A stretch of 64,000 nt of DNA from Beijerinckia indica subsp. indica ATCC 9039 (GCF_000019845.1 NC_010581.1:124001-188000), one strand, 5' to 3'; shown: positions 24,825-35,991, counted from the first letter of the stretch. Numbers and translations: made by a program. The notes: a model not told the origin generated them from the letters alone.

Positions 24825-25850
24825 TCAGAAGTTCGGAAATGCCCCGGGAGAAGCGGCGGCGGGCTGCATAGTCTTGGCCTCATTCGCCTTGGCAGCTGCC
24901 TTGAGCTCGGCATTACGGCGACGCTCGGCATCTTCTTTCTGGATCTGTTTCTTTAATTCCGGATCTTTTTCGACCCTGTCATCATATTGGGTCTGGAGCA
25001 GCAGGGCGCGCGCCTCGGTCAGACGCAAGGCGCAAAATCCATGTACTTCTTCTTGCGCGTAATTGCGGCAGACCATTTCGCGCTGTGAGGAAAAACCCGC
25101 CTGATCGCCGGCGATCGACTTGATCGCGGCCTTGTCCTTGCCAGCGGTGGCGAGCAGGGCGCGGAAATTCGTGCGCATATTGGCCTCACTGCGGCCGCGT
25201 ATATTTTCCCAGGACCGCGCTTCCTTCTCGCTGATCGTGCTGCCTTGCGGTCCCCAAAGCCCGGTGGGATCGACACGACAGTCGGCGGCGGTGAAATCAC
25301 AGGTGGCTGGCTCCCGCGCTATAAGCACAGCACCATTCATCACATCGAAATGGAAGGGGCAGGCCGCGATATCGGCCTCATAGCGGGCAAGGCCGGCGGG
25401 CTTTCCCACAAGGCGTGGGACGATCGGCTCGTCGGCGACGACCGCGATACGGCAGGTTTCGCGCGGCACTGAGATCTGTTCCCCCTCGAGAGTCAAAGTG
25501 GTGATCTGAAGCGTTTTATCGGCACCGAAGGCAATGGCGAGGCGTCCGTTCTGGCCGTAACGGGTCAGTTCGCGCCCTTGTACTGTGTCCTCGGAAGGCG
25601 CTTTCAGGCCAACGGGACGGGGCTTGAATTTCGTCCGGCCCGAAAGCGGATTGGCGGGCGGGTTGGCTGATGCTTTATTGCCACCACCTGCGGGGGAGGG
25701 GGCGGTGTGCATGGCGCCAGGCAGCGTGAGTTGTGCCTCGGCGGCGCTGGCAAACAGACAAATCACCGATAGACCGGCCATGCGTGGGACCATGCGACCG
25801 AGAACCGGTAAAACGGTTTTACGGAATATAGACTCACGGAAAATCGACAT
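24825..25850 (-). CDS. Secreted protein of unknown function
   Basis: 341 residues from ATG 25850, where a basic/hydrophobic signal peptide ending at AEAQ begins; the frame continues upstream to 26060. After a Pro/Ala/Asn-rich linker comes a folded region with six Cys (EATCRIAVVA-like, AACPFHFDV, ATCDFTAADCRVDP, MVCRNYA, GFCALRL) and then a charged C-terminal helix (about 300-335) of Lys/Glu/Ala. I do not recognise the family. The cysteines suggest disulfides in the periplasm. It lies in tandem with the DUF4142 gene. Confidence 0.6.
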   Translation of the reverse strand: MSIFRESIFRKTVLPVLGRMVPRMAGLSVICLFASAAEAQLTLPGAMHTAPSPAGGGNKASANPPANPLSGRTKFKPRPVGLKAPSEDTVQGRELTRYGQNGRLAIAFGADKTLQITTLTLEGEQISVPRETCRIAVVADEPIVPRLVGKPAGLARYEADIAACPFHFDVMNGAVLIAREPATCDFTAADCRVDPTGLWGPQGSTISEKEARSWENIRGRSEANMRTNFRALLATAGKDKAAIKSIAGDQAGFSSQREMVCRNYAQEEVHGFCALRLTEARALLLQTQYDDRVEKDPELKKQIQKEDAERRRNAELKAAAKANEAKTMQPAAASPGAFPNF

Positions 25851-26288
25851 GGCCCTGCTTCTTGGCGAATGGAACGGTCGATGACCGCCAGATGGTCCTC
25901 GGATGATTTCAACAAGGGACTCATTAAAAAAGCCCCGAAAAACGTCTGACACACAAGCATATTCACGCTGTCGGGACAAAGGAAAAGCGCGGCAAAAGGG
26001 GCCAGTGGACATCGCCAGTTTGGGGCTTCTCACGGCTTCCCGCCTGGTGATCGGTCTCATGCTCCAGGGTGAAGTGAATTTTTTCCAAATTCGAGTGAGA
26101 ACGGCAGCGCTTAGGACGCTCCAGCGTCTTGCGCGGTTAAATCCCGGGACTATATACGGCTCATCTTGCGTTGACGCGCGGCGATACCAAATTCAACTCC
26201 ATCGGGGACCGGGCGGCCTTTTCCGTCCGCCCAGCAACCGGATCGCTTCGGGGTCCGGTGGTCTTGCGAATCGAAAGGAATCACACTC
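25851..26288. other. dnaK upstream region
   Basis: 438 bp between the secreted-protein gene (minus) and dnaK (plus). No gene seen. It contains a heat-shock promoter candidate at 26128-26158. Confidence 0.5.
26128..26158 (+). promoter_or_regulatory. Candidate RpoH (sigma-32) promoter of dnaK
   Basis: CTTG at 26128-26131, a 17-bp spacer, and ACTATATACG at 26149-26158 fit the alphaproteobacterial heat-shock consensus CTTG-N17-CYTATNTNNG at all but one base. Transcription would start near 26165, leaving an untranslated leader of about 125 nt. Confidence 0.65.
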
Positions 26289-28187
26289 ATGGGTAAGGTA
26301 ATCGGAATCGACCTCGGCACCACTAATTCCTGCGTGGCTGTCATGGAAGGGACGACGCCGAAAGTCATTGAAAACGCCGAAGGGGCGCGGACCACGCCGT
26401 CCATTGTCGCTTTTACTGACGATGGTGAACGTCTCGTCGGTCAGCCCGCCAAACGCCAGGGCGTCACCAACCCGGAACGCACCTTCTTCGCTATCAAGCG
26501 CCTCATTGGCCGCACTTTTGAAGATCCGATGACCAAGAAGGACATCGGTCTTGTGCCCTATAAGATCACCAAGGCGCCGAATGGCGATGCCTGGGTCGAA
26601 GCCGATGGCAAGCCCTATTCGCCCTCGCAGATTTCCGCCTTCATCCTCCAGAAGATGAAGGAAACCGCCGAATCCTATCTTGGCCAGCCGGTCAGCCAGG
26701 CGGTCATCACCGTCCCGGCCTATTTCAACGACGCCCAGCGTCAGGCCACCAAGGATGCCGGTAAGATCGCGGGTCTCGAAGTCCTGCGTATCATCAATGA
26801 GCCGACGGCCGCCGCTCTCGCCTATGGCCTCGATAAGAAGGGTTCCGGTACGATCGCCGTCTATGATCTCGGCGGTGGTACCTTCGACGTCTCGATCCTC
26901 GAGATCGGCGATGGCGTCTTTGAGGTGAAATCCACGAACGGCGATACCTTCCTCGGCGGTGAAGACTTCGATACCCGTCTCGTCGAATATCTCGCTGACG
27001 AGTTCAAGAAAGAAAACGGCATCGATCTCAAGAAGGACAAGCTGGCCCTCCAGCGCTTGAAGGAAGCCGCTGAAAAGGCCAAGATCGAATTGTCTTCCGC
27101 CACTCAGACGGAAATCAACCTGCCCTATATCACCGCCGATGCGACGGGTCCGAAGCATCTCGCCCTGAAGCTGACGCGCGCCAAATTCGAGGCTCTGGTC
27201 GACGACCTGATCCAGAAGACGGTCGAGCCCTGCCGCAAGGCCTTGAAGGATGCCGGTCTCTCGGCGGGCGAGGTCGATGAAGTCGTCCTCGTTGGCGGCA
27301 TGACCCGCATGCCGAAGGTGCAGGAGATCGTTAAGCAGTTCTTCGGCAAGGAGCCGCACAAGGGCGTCAACCCCGATGAGGTGGTGGCGATCGGCGCGGC
27401 GGTTCAGGCCGGCGTTCTCCAGGGCGATGTCAAGGATGTCCTGCTCCTCGATGTGACCCCGCTCTCGCTCGGCATCGAGACGCTCGGGGGTGTCTTCACC
27501 CGCCTGATCGACCGCAATACGACGATTCCGACCAAGAAGAGCCAGGTCTTTTCGACGGCCGAGGATAATCAGACGGCGGTTACCATCCGGGTGTTCCAAG
27601 GCGAACGCGAAATGGCAGCCGACAACAAGCTCCTTGGTCAGTTCGATCTCGTCGGTATTCCCGGCGCGCCGCGTGGCGTGCCGCAAATCGAGGTCACTTT
27701 CGATATCGACGCCAACGGTATCGTCAATGTGACCGCGAAGGACAAGGCGACCAACAAGGAACAGCAGATCCGCATCCAGGCTTCGGGCGGCCTGAGCGAG
27801 GCCGACATCGATAAAATGGTGAAGGAGGCCGAGCAGCACGCCGCCGAGGATAAAGTGCGGCGCGAACTGGTCGACGCCAAGAACCATGGCGAGGCGATCA
27901 TCCATTCGACCGAAAAATCTTTGGCCGAATTCGGCACCAAGGTCGCTGAATCCGACAAGAGCACGATCGATGCGGCTATCGCTGCGCTCAAGACCGAGCT
28001 TGCCGGTGAAAATCTGGAAGGCATCAAGGCCAAGACCGATGCGCTGGTCCAGGCTTCGATGAAGCTCGGCGAGGCCATGTATAAGGCGGGAGCCGAAGGC
28101 GGCGAGAGCGCCGAGGCGCCCAAGGATGATGTGATCGACGCCGACTTCAAGGAAGTCGGTCCCGACGATCACAAGAAATCGGCTTGA
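26289..28187 (+). CDS. dnaK: Molecular chaperone DnaK (Hsp70)
   Basis: 632 residues, full length. The ATPase domain opens with [17 protein letters not shown]; phosphate and adenosine loops are present ([32 protein letters not shown]). The linker and substrate-binding domain begin at [19 protein letters not shown] and the protein ends in [10 protein letters not shown], as in other DnaK. It folds and protects unfolded proteins in the cytoplasm with DnaJ and GrpE. A sigma-32-type promoter precedes it and an intrinsic terminator follows, so it is transcribed separately from dnaJ. Confidence 0.98.
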   Translation: MGKVIGIDLGTTNSCVAVMEGTTPKVIENAEGARTTPSIVAFTDDGERLVGQPAKRQGVTNPERTFFAIKRLIGRTFEDPMTKKDIGLVPYKITKAPNGDAWVEADGKPYSPSQISAFILQKMKETAESYLGQPVSQAVITVPAYFNDAQRQATKDAGKIAGLEVLRIINEPTAAALAYGLDKKGSGTIAVYDLGGGTFDVSILEIGDGVFEVKSTNGDTFLGGEDFDTRLVEYLADEFKKENGIDLKKDKLALQRLKEAAEKAKIELSSATQTEINLPYITADATGPKHLALKLTRAKFEALVDDLIQKTVEPCRKALKDAGLSAGEVDEVVLVGGMTRMPKVQEIVKQFFGKEPHKGVNPDEVVAIGAAVQAGVLQGDVKDVLLLDVTPLSLGIETLGGVFTRLIDRNTTIPTKKSQVFSTAEDNQTAVTIRVFQGEREMAADNKLLGQFDLVGIPGAPRGVPQIEVTFDIDANGIVNVTAKDKATNKEQQIRIQASGGLSEADIDKMVKEAEQHAAEDKVRRELVDAKNHGEAIIHSTEKSLAEFGTKVAESDKSTIDAAIAALKTELAGENLEGIKAKTDALVQASMKLGEAMYKAGAEGGESAEAPKDDVIDADFKEVGPDDHKKSA

Positions 28188-28598
28188 TCATTCAAGCCCG
28201 GCACCATCCTGTCGGCCCATGATGAAGTCACGCCATTCATAATGACTAACCCGGCGACCCCTTTGGGGACCGCCGGGTTTTGTACGCCTGCGGCGTGTAT
28301 TTTGCTTGTTAATCAAATCCGAATGACGGCAAATACCGTCGGCAAACCAAACAATGTCGGCAAACAATGAAGAGTGGTCTACGGGGCGTTCTGCGCCTTA
28401 GCCATGGCCGGACGCGAGGCGGCTGCTTCTTGTTTTGCGAAAGCACTGGATCGATCCCGAAGAGGGTCCGGTTCGCTTGCATCCAGCCCCTGATGCTATA
28501 AGGGCTGGAAACCCGGGCGCGGCAATGTCGACCCGGCCCTTTCGAAGATCGAGGCAAAGCGCCCCACGCGGGCCTGAGGATTTGGAACGCGAACGACG
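28188..28598. other. dnaK-dnaJ intergenic region
   Basis: 411 bp. After the dnaK terminator (28250-28281) no gene is seen. It should contain the dnaJ promoter, but no clear heat-shock consensus was found. Confidence 0.5.
28250..28281 (+). terminator. Rho-independent terminator of dnaK
   Basis: GC-rich hairpin 28250-28277 (7-bp outer stem CCCGGCG/CGCCGGG plus a 4-bp inner stem and TTT loop) followed by TTTT, 63 bp after the dnaK stop. Confidence 0.8.
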
Positions 28599-29717
28599 AT
28601 GGCCAAACGCGATTTCTACGAGGTGCTGGGCGTAACCAAGACCTGTACGGAAGCCGAGATGAAAGTGGCTTTCCGTAAGGCGGCCATGCAATGGCATCCC
28701 GACCGCAATCCCGGCAATGAGGAAGCCGAGATCCAGTTCAAGGAAATCAACGAAGCCTATCAAACGCTCTCCGACGGGCAGAAGCGCGCCGCCTATGATC
28801 GTTATGGCCATGCTGCTTTCGAGCATGGTGGTGGTGGCAATGACGGTTTTGCCTCCTCGATGGCGGATATTTTCGACGATCTGTTCGGCGACGTGATGGG
28901 CCGGCGCGGTGGCCGCAACGGACCAGCCCGCGGCTCGGATCTTCGCTACAATATGGAAATCACTTTGGAAGAGGCGTTCCAGGGCAAGCTCGCGAGCCTG
29001 ACCCTGCCGACCTCCATCACTTGCGAGGCTTGTGATGGCACCGGCGCCAAGGCGGGCGCCAAGCCACGCATCTGTCCGACATGCGGTGGCCAGGGCCGTG
29101 TCCGCGCGCAACAAGGCTTTTTTGCGATCGAACGCACCTGTCCGCAATGCCATGGCCGTGGCGAGATCATTGACGATCCGTGCCAGGCTTGCGGCGGCGC
29201 GGGCCGCGTCACGCGCGAACGGACGCTTTCGGTCAATATCCCGCCGGGTGTCGAGGATGGCACGCGGATCAGGCTCGCCGGAGAGGGCGAGGCGGGAACC
29301 CGTGGCGGGCCAGCCGGCGATCTTTATATTTTCGTCTCGACCAAGCCGCATCCCTTCTTCCAGCGCGATGGGGCTGATCTTTTCTGCCGTGTGCCGATTT
29401 CCATGACCCAGGCTGCGCTGGGTGGTGAAGTTACGGTCCATACGATCGATGGCAAAGAGGCCAAGGTCAAGATTTCGGAAGGCACACAATCGGGCAAGCA
29501 GTTCAAGCTCAAGAACAAGGGCATGCCTGTGCTGCGCTCGCGCGAGGTCGGAGATCTCTACATTCAGGCGACGGTCGAAACGCCGCAGAATCTGACCAAG
29601 CGGCAGCGCGAGCTTCTGGCCGAGTTCGACGCGGAATCCTCCAACAAGACGCATCCCGAGGCGTCCGGTTTCTTCGCTCGGATGAAGGATTTCTTCGAAA
29701 ACCTCAGCGGCCAATAG
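28599..29717 (+). CDS. dnaJ: Co-chaperone DnaJ (Hsp40, type I)
   Basis: 372 residues. J-domain with the His33-Pro34-Asp35 motif, a Gly/Phe-rich segment, and a zinc domain with four CXXCXGXG motifs between residues 142 and 202 ([32 protein letters not shown]), then the substrate-binding C-terminal domains. It delivers unfolded clients to DnaK and stimulates its ATPase. The order dnaK-dnaJ is conserved in alphaproteobacteria. Confidence 0.97.
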   Translation: MAKRDFYEVLGVTKTCTEAEMKVAFRKAAMQWHPDRNPGNEEAEIQFKEINEAYQTLSDGQKRAAYDRYGHAAFEHGGGGNDGFASSMADIFDDLFGDVMGRRGGRNGPARGSDLRYNMEITLEEAFQGKLASLTLPTSITCEACDGTGAKAGAKPRICPTCGGQGRVRAQQGFFAIERTCPQCHGRGEIIDDPCQACGGAGRVTRERTLSVNIPPGVEDGTRIRLAGEGEAGTRGGPAGDLYIFVSTKPHPFFQRDGADLFCRVPISMTQAALGGEVTVHTIDGKEAKVKISEGTQSGKQFKLKNKGMPVLRSREVGDLYIQATVETPQNLTKRQRELLAEFDAESSNKTHPEASGFFARMKDFFENLSGQ

Positions 29718-29938
29718 GATTGCAACCCGGCCGATGGAGAGAGGCCCAAAAAATTGGGATCTTCATAATTCTGTTGAAATCCATCGGGCGCCCCCGTTAA
29801 GTGGGGACAGCAAGCTTCTTGACGCTCCTGCGTTTATACGCACATTCGCCGATATGAAGCTGAATTTGCACGGAAATGCGGGGATCGATTCGATTGGCTA
29901 GTCAGTCCTTGCGAAGCCGGAAGAATGGCCGTGACGTA

Positions 29939-30733
29939 ATGCCTGCCTTGAAGCTCGAACAACGCTTGGCGGATGAGGCGCGGTTCTTCAAATCCTGGCT
30001 CGACAATCCTTTATTGACCGGTGCCGTTTCCCCCTCGAGCCGTTCGCTCGCGCGGATGATGGCGCGTTATGTTGATCTCGGCGTGCCGGGACCGATCATT
30101 GAGCTGGGGCCTGGCACTGGGCCGATCACGGAAGCCTTGCTGCAGCATGGCGTCGCGCCGGAGCGGCTGATTCTCATCGAATATGATTCCGCCTTCTGCC
30201 AATTGCTGAAACAGCGGTTCTCCGGCGTGCGGGTGGTGCAGGGCGATGCCTATCGCTTGCGCCAAAGCCTCGGGCCCATCCTCGAACAGCCGGCTGCCTG
30301 CATCGTTTCCAGCCTGCCGCTTTTGAACAAACCGGAACAGCAAAGGCTGGCGCTGCTGGAAGACGCCTTTTCCTGCATGGGACCGGAAGGCTCCTTCATC
30401 CAGTTTACCTATGGCCTGATTTCGCCGGTGCCGCGCAATCTTGTCTCGGGACGGTTTGAGGCCAAGCCGTCTCCACCCGTCTGGTTCAATCTGCCGCCGG
30501 CCCGTGTCTGGGTCTATCGCCGTTGTGTCGAGACAGTGCAGCGTCCAGCGAAATTTCACGATCTGTTAGGCAAGCTCAAGCTCGGCACCGACAAGATCCA
30601 GCGTGAAGTCGATGCCGCCAAGGCTCGCCTGCATTTCGGTGATAAGGCCAAAGCCGTGCCGCTCAAGCGGTCCATGGAGCCCTTGCGGGGGCAGCGCACG
30701 GATGGCTCGCGCGAACGCGGACGGCGCTCATGA
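29939..30733 (+). CDS. SAM-dependent methyltransferase, phospholipid N-methyltransferase (PmtA)-like
   Basis: 264 residues from ATG 29939; the frame opens at 29876. The SAM-binding loop is [10 protein letters not shown] near residue 55, and the domain resembles both rRNA adenine dimethylases and the rhizobial PmtA enzymes that convert phosphatidylethanolamine to phosphatidylcholine. The N-terminal segment [20 protein letters not shown] is typical of the PmtA group. The C-terminal 40 residues are strongly basic. Its stop overlaps the pyrF start by 4 bp, so the genes are co-translated although the pathways differ. Confidence 0.78.
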   Translation: MPALKLEQRLADEARFFKSWLDNPLLTGAVSPSSRSLARMMARYVDLGVPGPIIELGPGTGPITEALLQHGVAPERLILIEYDSAFCQLLKQRFSGVRVVQGDAYRLRQSLGPILEQPAACIVSSLPLLNKPEQQRLALLEDAFSCMGPEGSFIQFTYGLISPVPRNLVSGRFEAKPSPPVWFNLPPARVWVYRRCVETVQRPAKFHDLLGKLKLGTDKIQREVDAAKARLHFGDKAKAVPLKRSMEPLRGQRTDGSRERGRRS

Positions 30734-31485
30734 ACGCACCCTCATCCTCTCCCGATAAGCCGCTGGATCCACGCGACCGGCTTATCGTCGCTCTCGATGT
30801 GACCGATCCGGCGGCTGCGCGGACCTTGGTGAATCGGCTGGGCGACAGCGTGTCTTTCTACAAGATCGGTATGGAACTCGCCTATGGCGGCGGTCTGCCG
30901 TTCGCGAGCGAGCTGCTCAAGGAAGGCAAGAAGGTTTTTCTCGACCTCAAGCTGCATGATATCGCGACGACCGTCAGCAACGCGGTGGCGCAGGTTGCGC
31001 GGCTCGGCGTGCATTTTCTGACGGTTCATGCTTATCCGCAAACGCTTGATGCCGCGCGGCGTGGTGCCGTTGGCTCGCCCTTGAAAATCCTCGGCGTCAG
31101 TGTGCTCACCTCTTATGATGACGCCGATCTCGCCGAGGCGGGCTATGCCTACTCTGTTGCCGATCTCGTGGCGCGCCGGGCGCTGCAGGCGCGCGAGGCG
31201 GGCGTCGATGGGCTGGTTCTCTCGGCGGCGGAAGCAGCCGCGATCAGGTCCCAGCTTGGTTCTGATCTGATCCTGGTGACGCCCGGCATCCGGCCGCGCG
31301 GCACCTCCGCCAAGGATCAAAAGCGTGTGGCGACACCCTCACTCGCCATTGCCGCTGGCGCTGATCATCTCGTCGTCGGACGGCCGATTACGGTGGCTCC
31401 CGATCCAAAAGGCGCCGCTGATCAGATCGTCGCGGAAATCGAGGCGACGCTTGCATCCATGGCTCCCCCGCCGGATAAGCCATGA
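30730..31485 (+). CDS. pyrF: Orotidine 5'-phosphate decarboxylase
   Basis: 251 residues. The catalytic signature DLKLHDI is at about residues 77-83, and the phosphate-binding end reads VTPGIRP and [12 protein letters not shown]. It catalyses the last step of UMP synthesis. It starts inside the stop of the methyltransferase gene and is followed 36 nt later by dapB. Confidence 0.96.
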   Translation: MNAPSSSPDKPLDPRDRLIVALDVTDPAAARTLVNRLGDSVSFYKIGMELAYGGGLPFASELLKEGKKVFLDLKLHDIATTVSNAVAQVARLGVHFLTVHAYPQTLDAARRGAVGSPLKILGVSVLTSYDDADLAEAGYAYSVADLVARRALQAREAGVDGLVLSAAEAAAIRSQLGSDLILVTPGIRPRGTSAKDQKRVATPSLAIAAGADHLVVGRPITVAPDPKGAADQIVAEIEATLASMAPPPDKP

Positions 31486-31521
31486 CGAGAGTCTGGCTGA
31501 AGTAGATCGGAGAGTTCTCCC

Positions 31522-32337
31522 ATGAGCGAGTTGAAGCTCGTTGTCGCGGGCGCCGCCGGGCGCATGGGCCGCGTGCTCATCCAGACGGCCATCGAGACGT
31601 CGGGCGTCACGGTCAGCGCGGCGCTGGCGCGTCCCGGCTCGCTGGCACTCGGGCAAGATGCCGGCCTTCTCGCTGGTTGTGGCGAGATCAATGTGCCGAT
31701 CACGGAGGATGCGCTGGCGGCGATCGTCGACGCCGATGGCATTCTCGATTTCACATCGCCTGATCTCAGTGTCGAATTGGCGGCGCTCGCGGCGCAGGCG
31801 CGGATCGTCCATATCATCGGTACCACGGGTTTCAGCGTCGCGCATCTGACCAAGATCGAAGCCGCGGCGCGGCACGCCGTCATTGTCCGCTCAGGCAATA
31901 TGAGCCTCGGTGTCAATCTTCTGGCGGCGCTGGTGAAGAAGACGGCGGCCGTGCTCGGACCGGTCTATGATATCGAAATCGCTGAAATGCATCATCGCAT
32001 GAAGGTTGATGCGCCCTCGGGGACGGCGCTTTTGCTTGGCGAGGCGGCGGCCCAGGGGCGTGGCATTTCCTTGAGCGAGCATGAACAGCGGGGGCGCGAT
32101 GGCCATACCGGCCCGCGCAAGGACGGGGATATTGGTTTCGTGTCGTTGCGCGGCGGCACGGTCGTCGGCGATCATACGGTGATCTTCGCGGGGCCGGGAG
32201 AGCGGATCGAATTGGCGCACCGGGCGGAAGACCGCCGCATTTTCGGTCGCGGTGCCGTCCAGGCCGCCCTCTGGGGCAAGGGCCGCAAACCAGGCCTTTA
32301 TTCCATGCTCGACGTTTTGGGGCTTGGTGGGGAATAA
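31522..32337 (+). CDS. dapB: 4-Hydroxy-tetrahydrodipicolinate reductase
   Basis: 271 residues. Rossmann motif [10 protein letters not shown] at the N-terminus binds NAD(P)H; the catalytic/substrate region [16 protein letters not shown] and the lysine-rich-pathway signature GTTGFS are intact. It makes tetrahydrodipicolinate for lysine and the diaminopimelate of peptidoglycan. Good ribosome-binding site (GGAGA) before the ATG. Part of the pmtA-like/pyrF/dapB transcription unit. Confidence 0.96.
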   Translation: MSELKLVVAGAAGRMGRVLIQTAIETSGVTVSAALARPGSLALGQDAGLLAGCGEINVPITEDALAAIVDADGILDFTSPDLSVELAALAAQARIVHIIGTTGFSVAHLTKIEAAARHAVIVRSGNMSLGVNLLAALVKKTAAVLGPVYDIEIAEMHHRMKVDAPSGTALLLGEAAAQGRGISLSEHEQRGRDGHTGPRKDGDIGFVSLRGGTVVGDHTVIFAGPGERIELAHRAEDRRIFGRGAVQAALWGKGRKPGLYSMLDVLGLGGE

Positions 32338-32382
32338 TGGAACCGCCGATTCATCGGCTTGCTTTATTCACGAGACCCCGCC

Positions 32383-33435
32383 TTGAGCAAAACGCCTGAA
32401 CGCCTCGTGACCTCCGAGGTCCGCGACGAAGATATGACGGAAGCCTCGCTGCGTCCGCTCACCCTCGCTGATTTTACCGGTCAGGCGGCGGCGCGCCAGA
32501 ATCTGAGTGTCTTCATTGCGGCCGCCAAGGCCCGCCGGGAAGCGCTGGATCATGTGCTGTTCGTTGGCCCGCCGGGGCTTGGCAAAACCACGCTGGCGCA
32601 AATCGTCGCGCGGGAGCTCGGCGTCAATTTCCGCTCAACCTCAGGTCCGGTGATCGCCAAGGCGGGCGATCTCGCCGCGCAACTGACGGCGTTGGAAGAA
32701 CGCGATGTCCTGTTCATCGACGAGATTCACCGCCTCAATCCGGCGGTCGAGGAAATTCTCTATCCGGCCATGGAGGATTTCCAGCTCGATCTCATCATCG
32801 GCGAGGGACCGGGCGCGCGCTCGGTCAAGATCGATCTTGCCCGTTTCACCTTGGTTGGTGCGACGACCCGGGCGGGCCTTCTCACGACGCCGCTCCGTGA
32901 TCGTTTCGGCATTCCGATCCGGCTCGAATTCTATACGATCGAGGAATTGGAGCGGATCGTCCTGCGCGGGGCGCGGGTGCAGGGGCTGGCGCTTGAAAAG
33001 GAAGGCGCCAATGAGATTGCCAAAAGAGCCCGAGGCACACCACGCATCGCGGGCCGGCTTTTGCGCCGCGTGCGTGATTTCGCCATTGTCGATGGTGTCG
33101 AAAGCGTGACGCGCACCCTCGCCGACAAGGCGCTTTCCCTGCTTGATGTGGATCCGATCGGTCTCGACCAGATGGATCGCCGTTATCTTAATGTGATTGC
33201 GCTCTCCTTTGGCGGTGGTCCGGTCGGAATCGAAACCATCGCCGCCGCTCTGTCCGAGCCGCGCGACGCGATCGAGGATATTATCGAGCCCTATCTGATC
33301 CAACAGGGCTTTCTACAACGCACGCCGCGCGGACGTTTATTGACGCCGCATGCCTTTCGTCATCTGGGCCTCAAGGAACCGGTGCGCGAGACGCCGCAAT
33401 ATGGCCTGTTCCCTGATCAGTCGGAAGAGGATTGA
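32383..33435 (+). CDS. ruvB: Holliday junction branch-migration ATPase RuvB
   Basis: About 350 residues. The start is uncertain: TTG 32383 gives the family-like [10 protein letters not shown], while another TTG lies at 32359 and the first ATG at 32434. AAA+ motifs: GPPGLGKTT (Walker A), DEIHRL (Walker B), VGATTRAG (sensor I); the winged-helix tail [16 protein letters not shown] is complete. It drives Holliday-junction migration with RuvA and RuvC, which are not in this window; ruvB detached from ruvCA is unusual. Starts about 45 nt after dapB. Confidence 0.95.
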   Translation: MSKTPERLVTSEVRDEDMTEASLRPLTLADFTGQAAARQNLSVFIAAAKARREALDHVLFVGPPGLGKTTLAQIVARELGVNFRSTSGPVIAKAGDLAAQLTALEERDVLFIDEIHRLNPAVEEILYPAMEDFQLDLIIGEGPGARSVKIDLARFTLVGATTRAGLLTTPLRDRFGIPIRLEFYTIEELERIVLRGARVQGLALEKEGANEIAKRARGTPRIAGRLLRRVRDFAIVDGVESVTRTLADKALSLLDVDPIGLDQMDRRYLNVIALSFGGGPVGIETIAAALSEPRDAIEDIIEPYLIQQGFLQRTPRGRLLTPHAFRHLGLKEPVRETPQYGLFPDQSEED

Positions 33436-33456
33436 GCCCGGCCTGAGAGGCGTTTT

Positions 33457-35502
33457 TCAGGGTCGTTGAACCGGCTCCAGGAGAAGAGGGTTGTTTTTAT
33501 CCTGTATTCGCTCTGATGGCGGAGCATAGGGGAGCGCGTCGGGAAACAAAGCCACGCGCAGACCGACGAGCCGCGCACACAAATCTTGTTCTTCATCGAC
33601 GGGAATGATAGTGAGTCCGGCGTCGATTTCCTCCAGAAGCGTTCGTGTTTTCATATGGACCTGGCCACCGAAATGCCCGATGGCGGCATTCAGGATACGG
33701 TCGATGGCTCGCCTGATTGCCTCCGGCTGACGGCGCCGGGCCTGTTTGATCTCGGCAATATTGATCGCCGCGCGAATTTCCGCGAGGAACACTTCCGGCT
33801 GCAGTTCCTCGGCTATTCGCGCCGTTTTCAAGCGCGTGGAAATGAGACCAAGACGGTCGAGCATCAAGGCGGCGATCTCGAAGCCACCACGGCGCCTATG
33901 TCCGTCTGCGACCTCGACCAGCATGGAGCGATTGAGATTGACGAGCCGGCGCGCGGTCCAGGTTTCATCCACCGAGCGGATCAGCCGGGTGACGATCGCC
34001 GCGATCCACATGCCGCTCGTGACCGCAAAAGCGGAATTGACGAAGACCGCGAAATCGGCGCCATAAGCCGAATGCAGCGCGAGCAGCGTCAGGCCGATCA
34101 CCGCGGCACCCATTGCGGAAAGGGCCGTTTTCGGATGATGCATCAAGGCCCCGCACAGGAGAAGCGCCGGTGCCAGCATGAGGGCCAGCATTTCGAAATT
34201 GGTCACGCGGGGTAACAAAGCGAATAAATAGATAGCCGTCCAAAGCGCGCCAATGATCGTCGAATTTGCGAATTTTAAAATCGCGGGTGCGGGATCGTCC
34301 ATGGTCGCGAAGAAACAGCAGGCGACCGCCGCCATCATCGGGGCCCCCGATCCATCGTTCGACCAGCCGGTGAGGATCCAGAAGCCGCAGGTCACGAGGA
34401 TGCTGACAAAGGCACTCAGGGCGGAGCGGAAAGCCAGAGTGTGATCACGATGACGAATGTTTAGCGTCGAACGTATATAGGGACATTTCAGCTCCGGCAG
34501 TCGCGTTCCATTGATGACATGCTTCTTGAGCCGGCGAATATCTTCCTGCAGATCAATGAAATGCTCGATCTGCGCGATGAGACTCAGGGAGAGAAGCGTG
34601 TTCCAATCCTTGGTCGGCGCTGGTTTCGCCGCTTCGGCCGTGGCACGCAGGATCATCGGCGAAACAGCGGATGTATCATCGCCCTGCAGCCATTTCCTCA
34701 GATCCGCGATCAGATGATCCGCCTCCGTGGGAAATGCGGAAAGGTGTTTGAGAATCCGGATACGGTCGGAGATTCCTGAAGCGATGGGCAGCAGCACCAG
34801 CATATGCTGGCGCAAAATCGCCAAGGCTTCGACCGAGTGTCTCTTGATGGAAGCCTCATAGGCAATCTGTTTGAGAAAAACTTCGAGCGCCAGGACCCCG
34901 CCGGCAAGGCGTAGAAAGGTCGTATGCAATTGCTCGAGCCCCTCCGTGCCGCAAATCTTGAGAACCAATTGATCCGCCTCGGCGCACCATTCCTCGATAC
35001 GGTCGGCAACGACCTCACCGACAGTGCGTGGCAGAATGACAACGGACATCAGGCTGGCGCAGATGATGCCGATCGAAATTTCCTCGGCGCGGGAAACGGC
35101 GATGTCGAAAATCGTCCCCGGCTCCTCGACCGCGGGAAAGCCGATGAGCGCAGCCGTATAGCCCGACAGAATGAACAGGTAGCTGCGTGGCGTCCGATCG
35201 AGAAGGGAGCAATAGAGGCAGAAAGAGACCCATAGGGCGATGGCGAGACAGAGCAGGAGCGGCGCATTGACCAGATTGGGAATGAGCAGGATCGTGACCG
35301 CCGCGCCGCAGAACGTCCCGGCAATGCGATAGGCGGCTTTCGCCCGTGTCGCGCCGGCGAGCATCTGGCTGGTGATATAAACCGTCGCCATGGCCCAATA
35401 GGGACGCGGCAGATCAAACATGAGGGCGATATACAGAGCGAGCAAGGCCGCCGCGAATGTCTTGACCGAAAAAATCCAGTCCCGGGAATTGGGTAATGTC
35501 AC
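33457..35502 (-). CDS. FUSC-family inner-membrane exporter (aromatic acid efflux type)
   Basis: 681 residues. Two membrane blocks of several helices each (residues about 10-160 and 350-500), separated and followed by cytoplasmic regions, as in AaeB/YccS-type FUSC proteins that export aromatic carboxylic acids. RPYWAMATVYITSQ is the typical first conserved segment. Its ATG overlaps the stop of the upstream marR gene by 4 bp, so it is probably controlled by that repressor in response to an aromatic ligand. No AaeA-type adaptor gene is present. Confidence 0.85.
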   Translation of the reverse strand: MTLPNSRDWIFSVKTFAAALLALYIALMFDLPRPYWAMATVYITSQMLAGATRAKAAYRIAGTFCGAAVTILLIPNLVNAPLLLCLAIALWVSFCLYCSLLDRTPRSYLFILSGYTAALIGFPAVEEPGTIFDIAVSRAEEISIGIICASLMSVVILPRTVGEVVADRIEEWCAEADQLVLKICGTEGLEQLHTTFLRLAGGVLALEVFLKQIAYEASIKRHSVEALAILRQHMLVLLPIASGISDRIRILKHLSAFPTEADHLIADLRKWLQGDDTSAVSPMILRATAEAAKPAPTKDWNTLLSLSLIAQIEHFIDLQEDIRRLKKHVINGTRLPELKCPYIRSTLNIRHRDHTLAFRSALSAFVSILVTCGFWILTGWSNDGSGAPMMAAVACCFFATMDDPAPAILKFANSTIIGALWTAIYLFALLPRVTNFEMLALMLAPALLLCGALMHHPKTALSAMGAAVIGLTLLALHSAYGADFAVFVNSAFAVTSGMWIAAIVTRLIRSVDETWTARRLVNLNRSMLVEVADGHRRRGGFEIAALMLDRLGLISTRLKTARIAEELQPEVFLAEIRAAINIAEIKQARRRQPEAIRRAIDRILNAAIGHFGGQVHMKTRTLLEEIDAGLTIIPVDEEQDLCARLVGLRVALFPDALPYAPPSERIQDKNNPLLLEPVQRP

Positions 35503-35972
35503 GCTTCGATCTCCTGATGGACATCTATGCGGGAGGTGTGATCCAAGATCGCCGTAAAGACCCTCAAGCTGGTTTCAAGATCGGCCATGCTGACTTTTTC
35601 AAGCACGCTCCCGCGCAAGACATCGAGTTCGTCCTCAATGGCCATGACCGAGTCGCGACCGGCGTCGGTCAAACCGAGAACCTTGGCGCGGCGATCGCCC
35701 GGATCCTCGCGCCGGACCACGAGGCCAAGAGCACATAATTGATCGAGCAGGCGTACGAGTGTCGGCCCCTCGATGCCAAGCGTGCTGGCAAGCTCCGACT
35801 GGCGGGGCGCCTCTTTCGAACGTCCAATGTAGATGAGCGCTAATGCGGTCGCCTCGGACAGGCCATAGGTTTCGACCACGACATTGGCATAACGACGCCA
35901 GGCGCGTGCCGCTTGCAGAAGGGTGAATGTGTAGTGCTGACGGAGCCGCGCCCCATTCCTTTTTGCGCTCAA
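35499..35972 (-). CDS. MarR-family transcriptional repressor
   Basis: 157 residues from a TTG at 35970-35972 preceded by GGAGG with 7-nt spacing. Winged helix with RQSELASTLGIEGPTLVRLL as recognition region and the wing DPGDRRAKVLGLT. Members bind phenolic or other aromatic compounds and release DNA. It is co-translated with the FUSC exporter, whose substrate class fits. Two palindromes immediately upstream (35992-36005 and 36015-36024) are candidate operators for autoregulation. Confidence 0.9.
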   Translation of the reverse strand: MSAKRNGARLRQHYTFTLLQAARAWRRYANVVVETYGLSEATALALIYIGRSKEAPRQSELASTLGIEGPTLVRLLDQLCALGLVVRREDPGDRRAKVLGLTDAGRDSVMAIEDELDVLRGSVLEKVSMADLETSLRVFTAILDHTSRIDVHQEIEA

Positions 35973-35991
35973 CGTTCCCCCTCCTGGATGA

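Noticed and set aside
26193..28172. 659-codon open frame on the minus strand opposite dnaK
   Set aside because: A shadow frame: codon bias of dnaK leaves the opposite strand open. This antisense-of-Hsp70 frame is a well-known artefact and has no start signal or recognisable domain.
28398..29714. 438-codon frame opposite dnaJ
   Set aside because: Mirror of a strongly biased gene; DnaJ on the plus strand explains the region.
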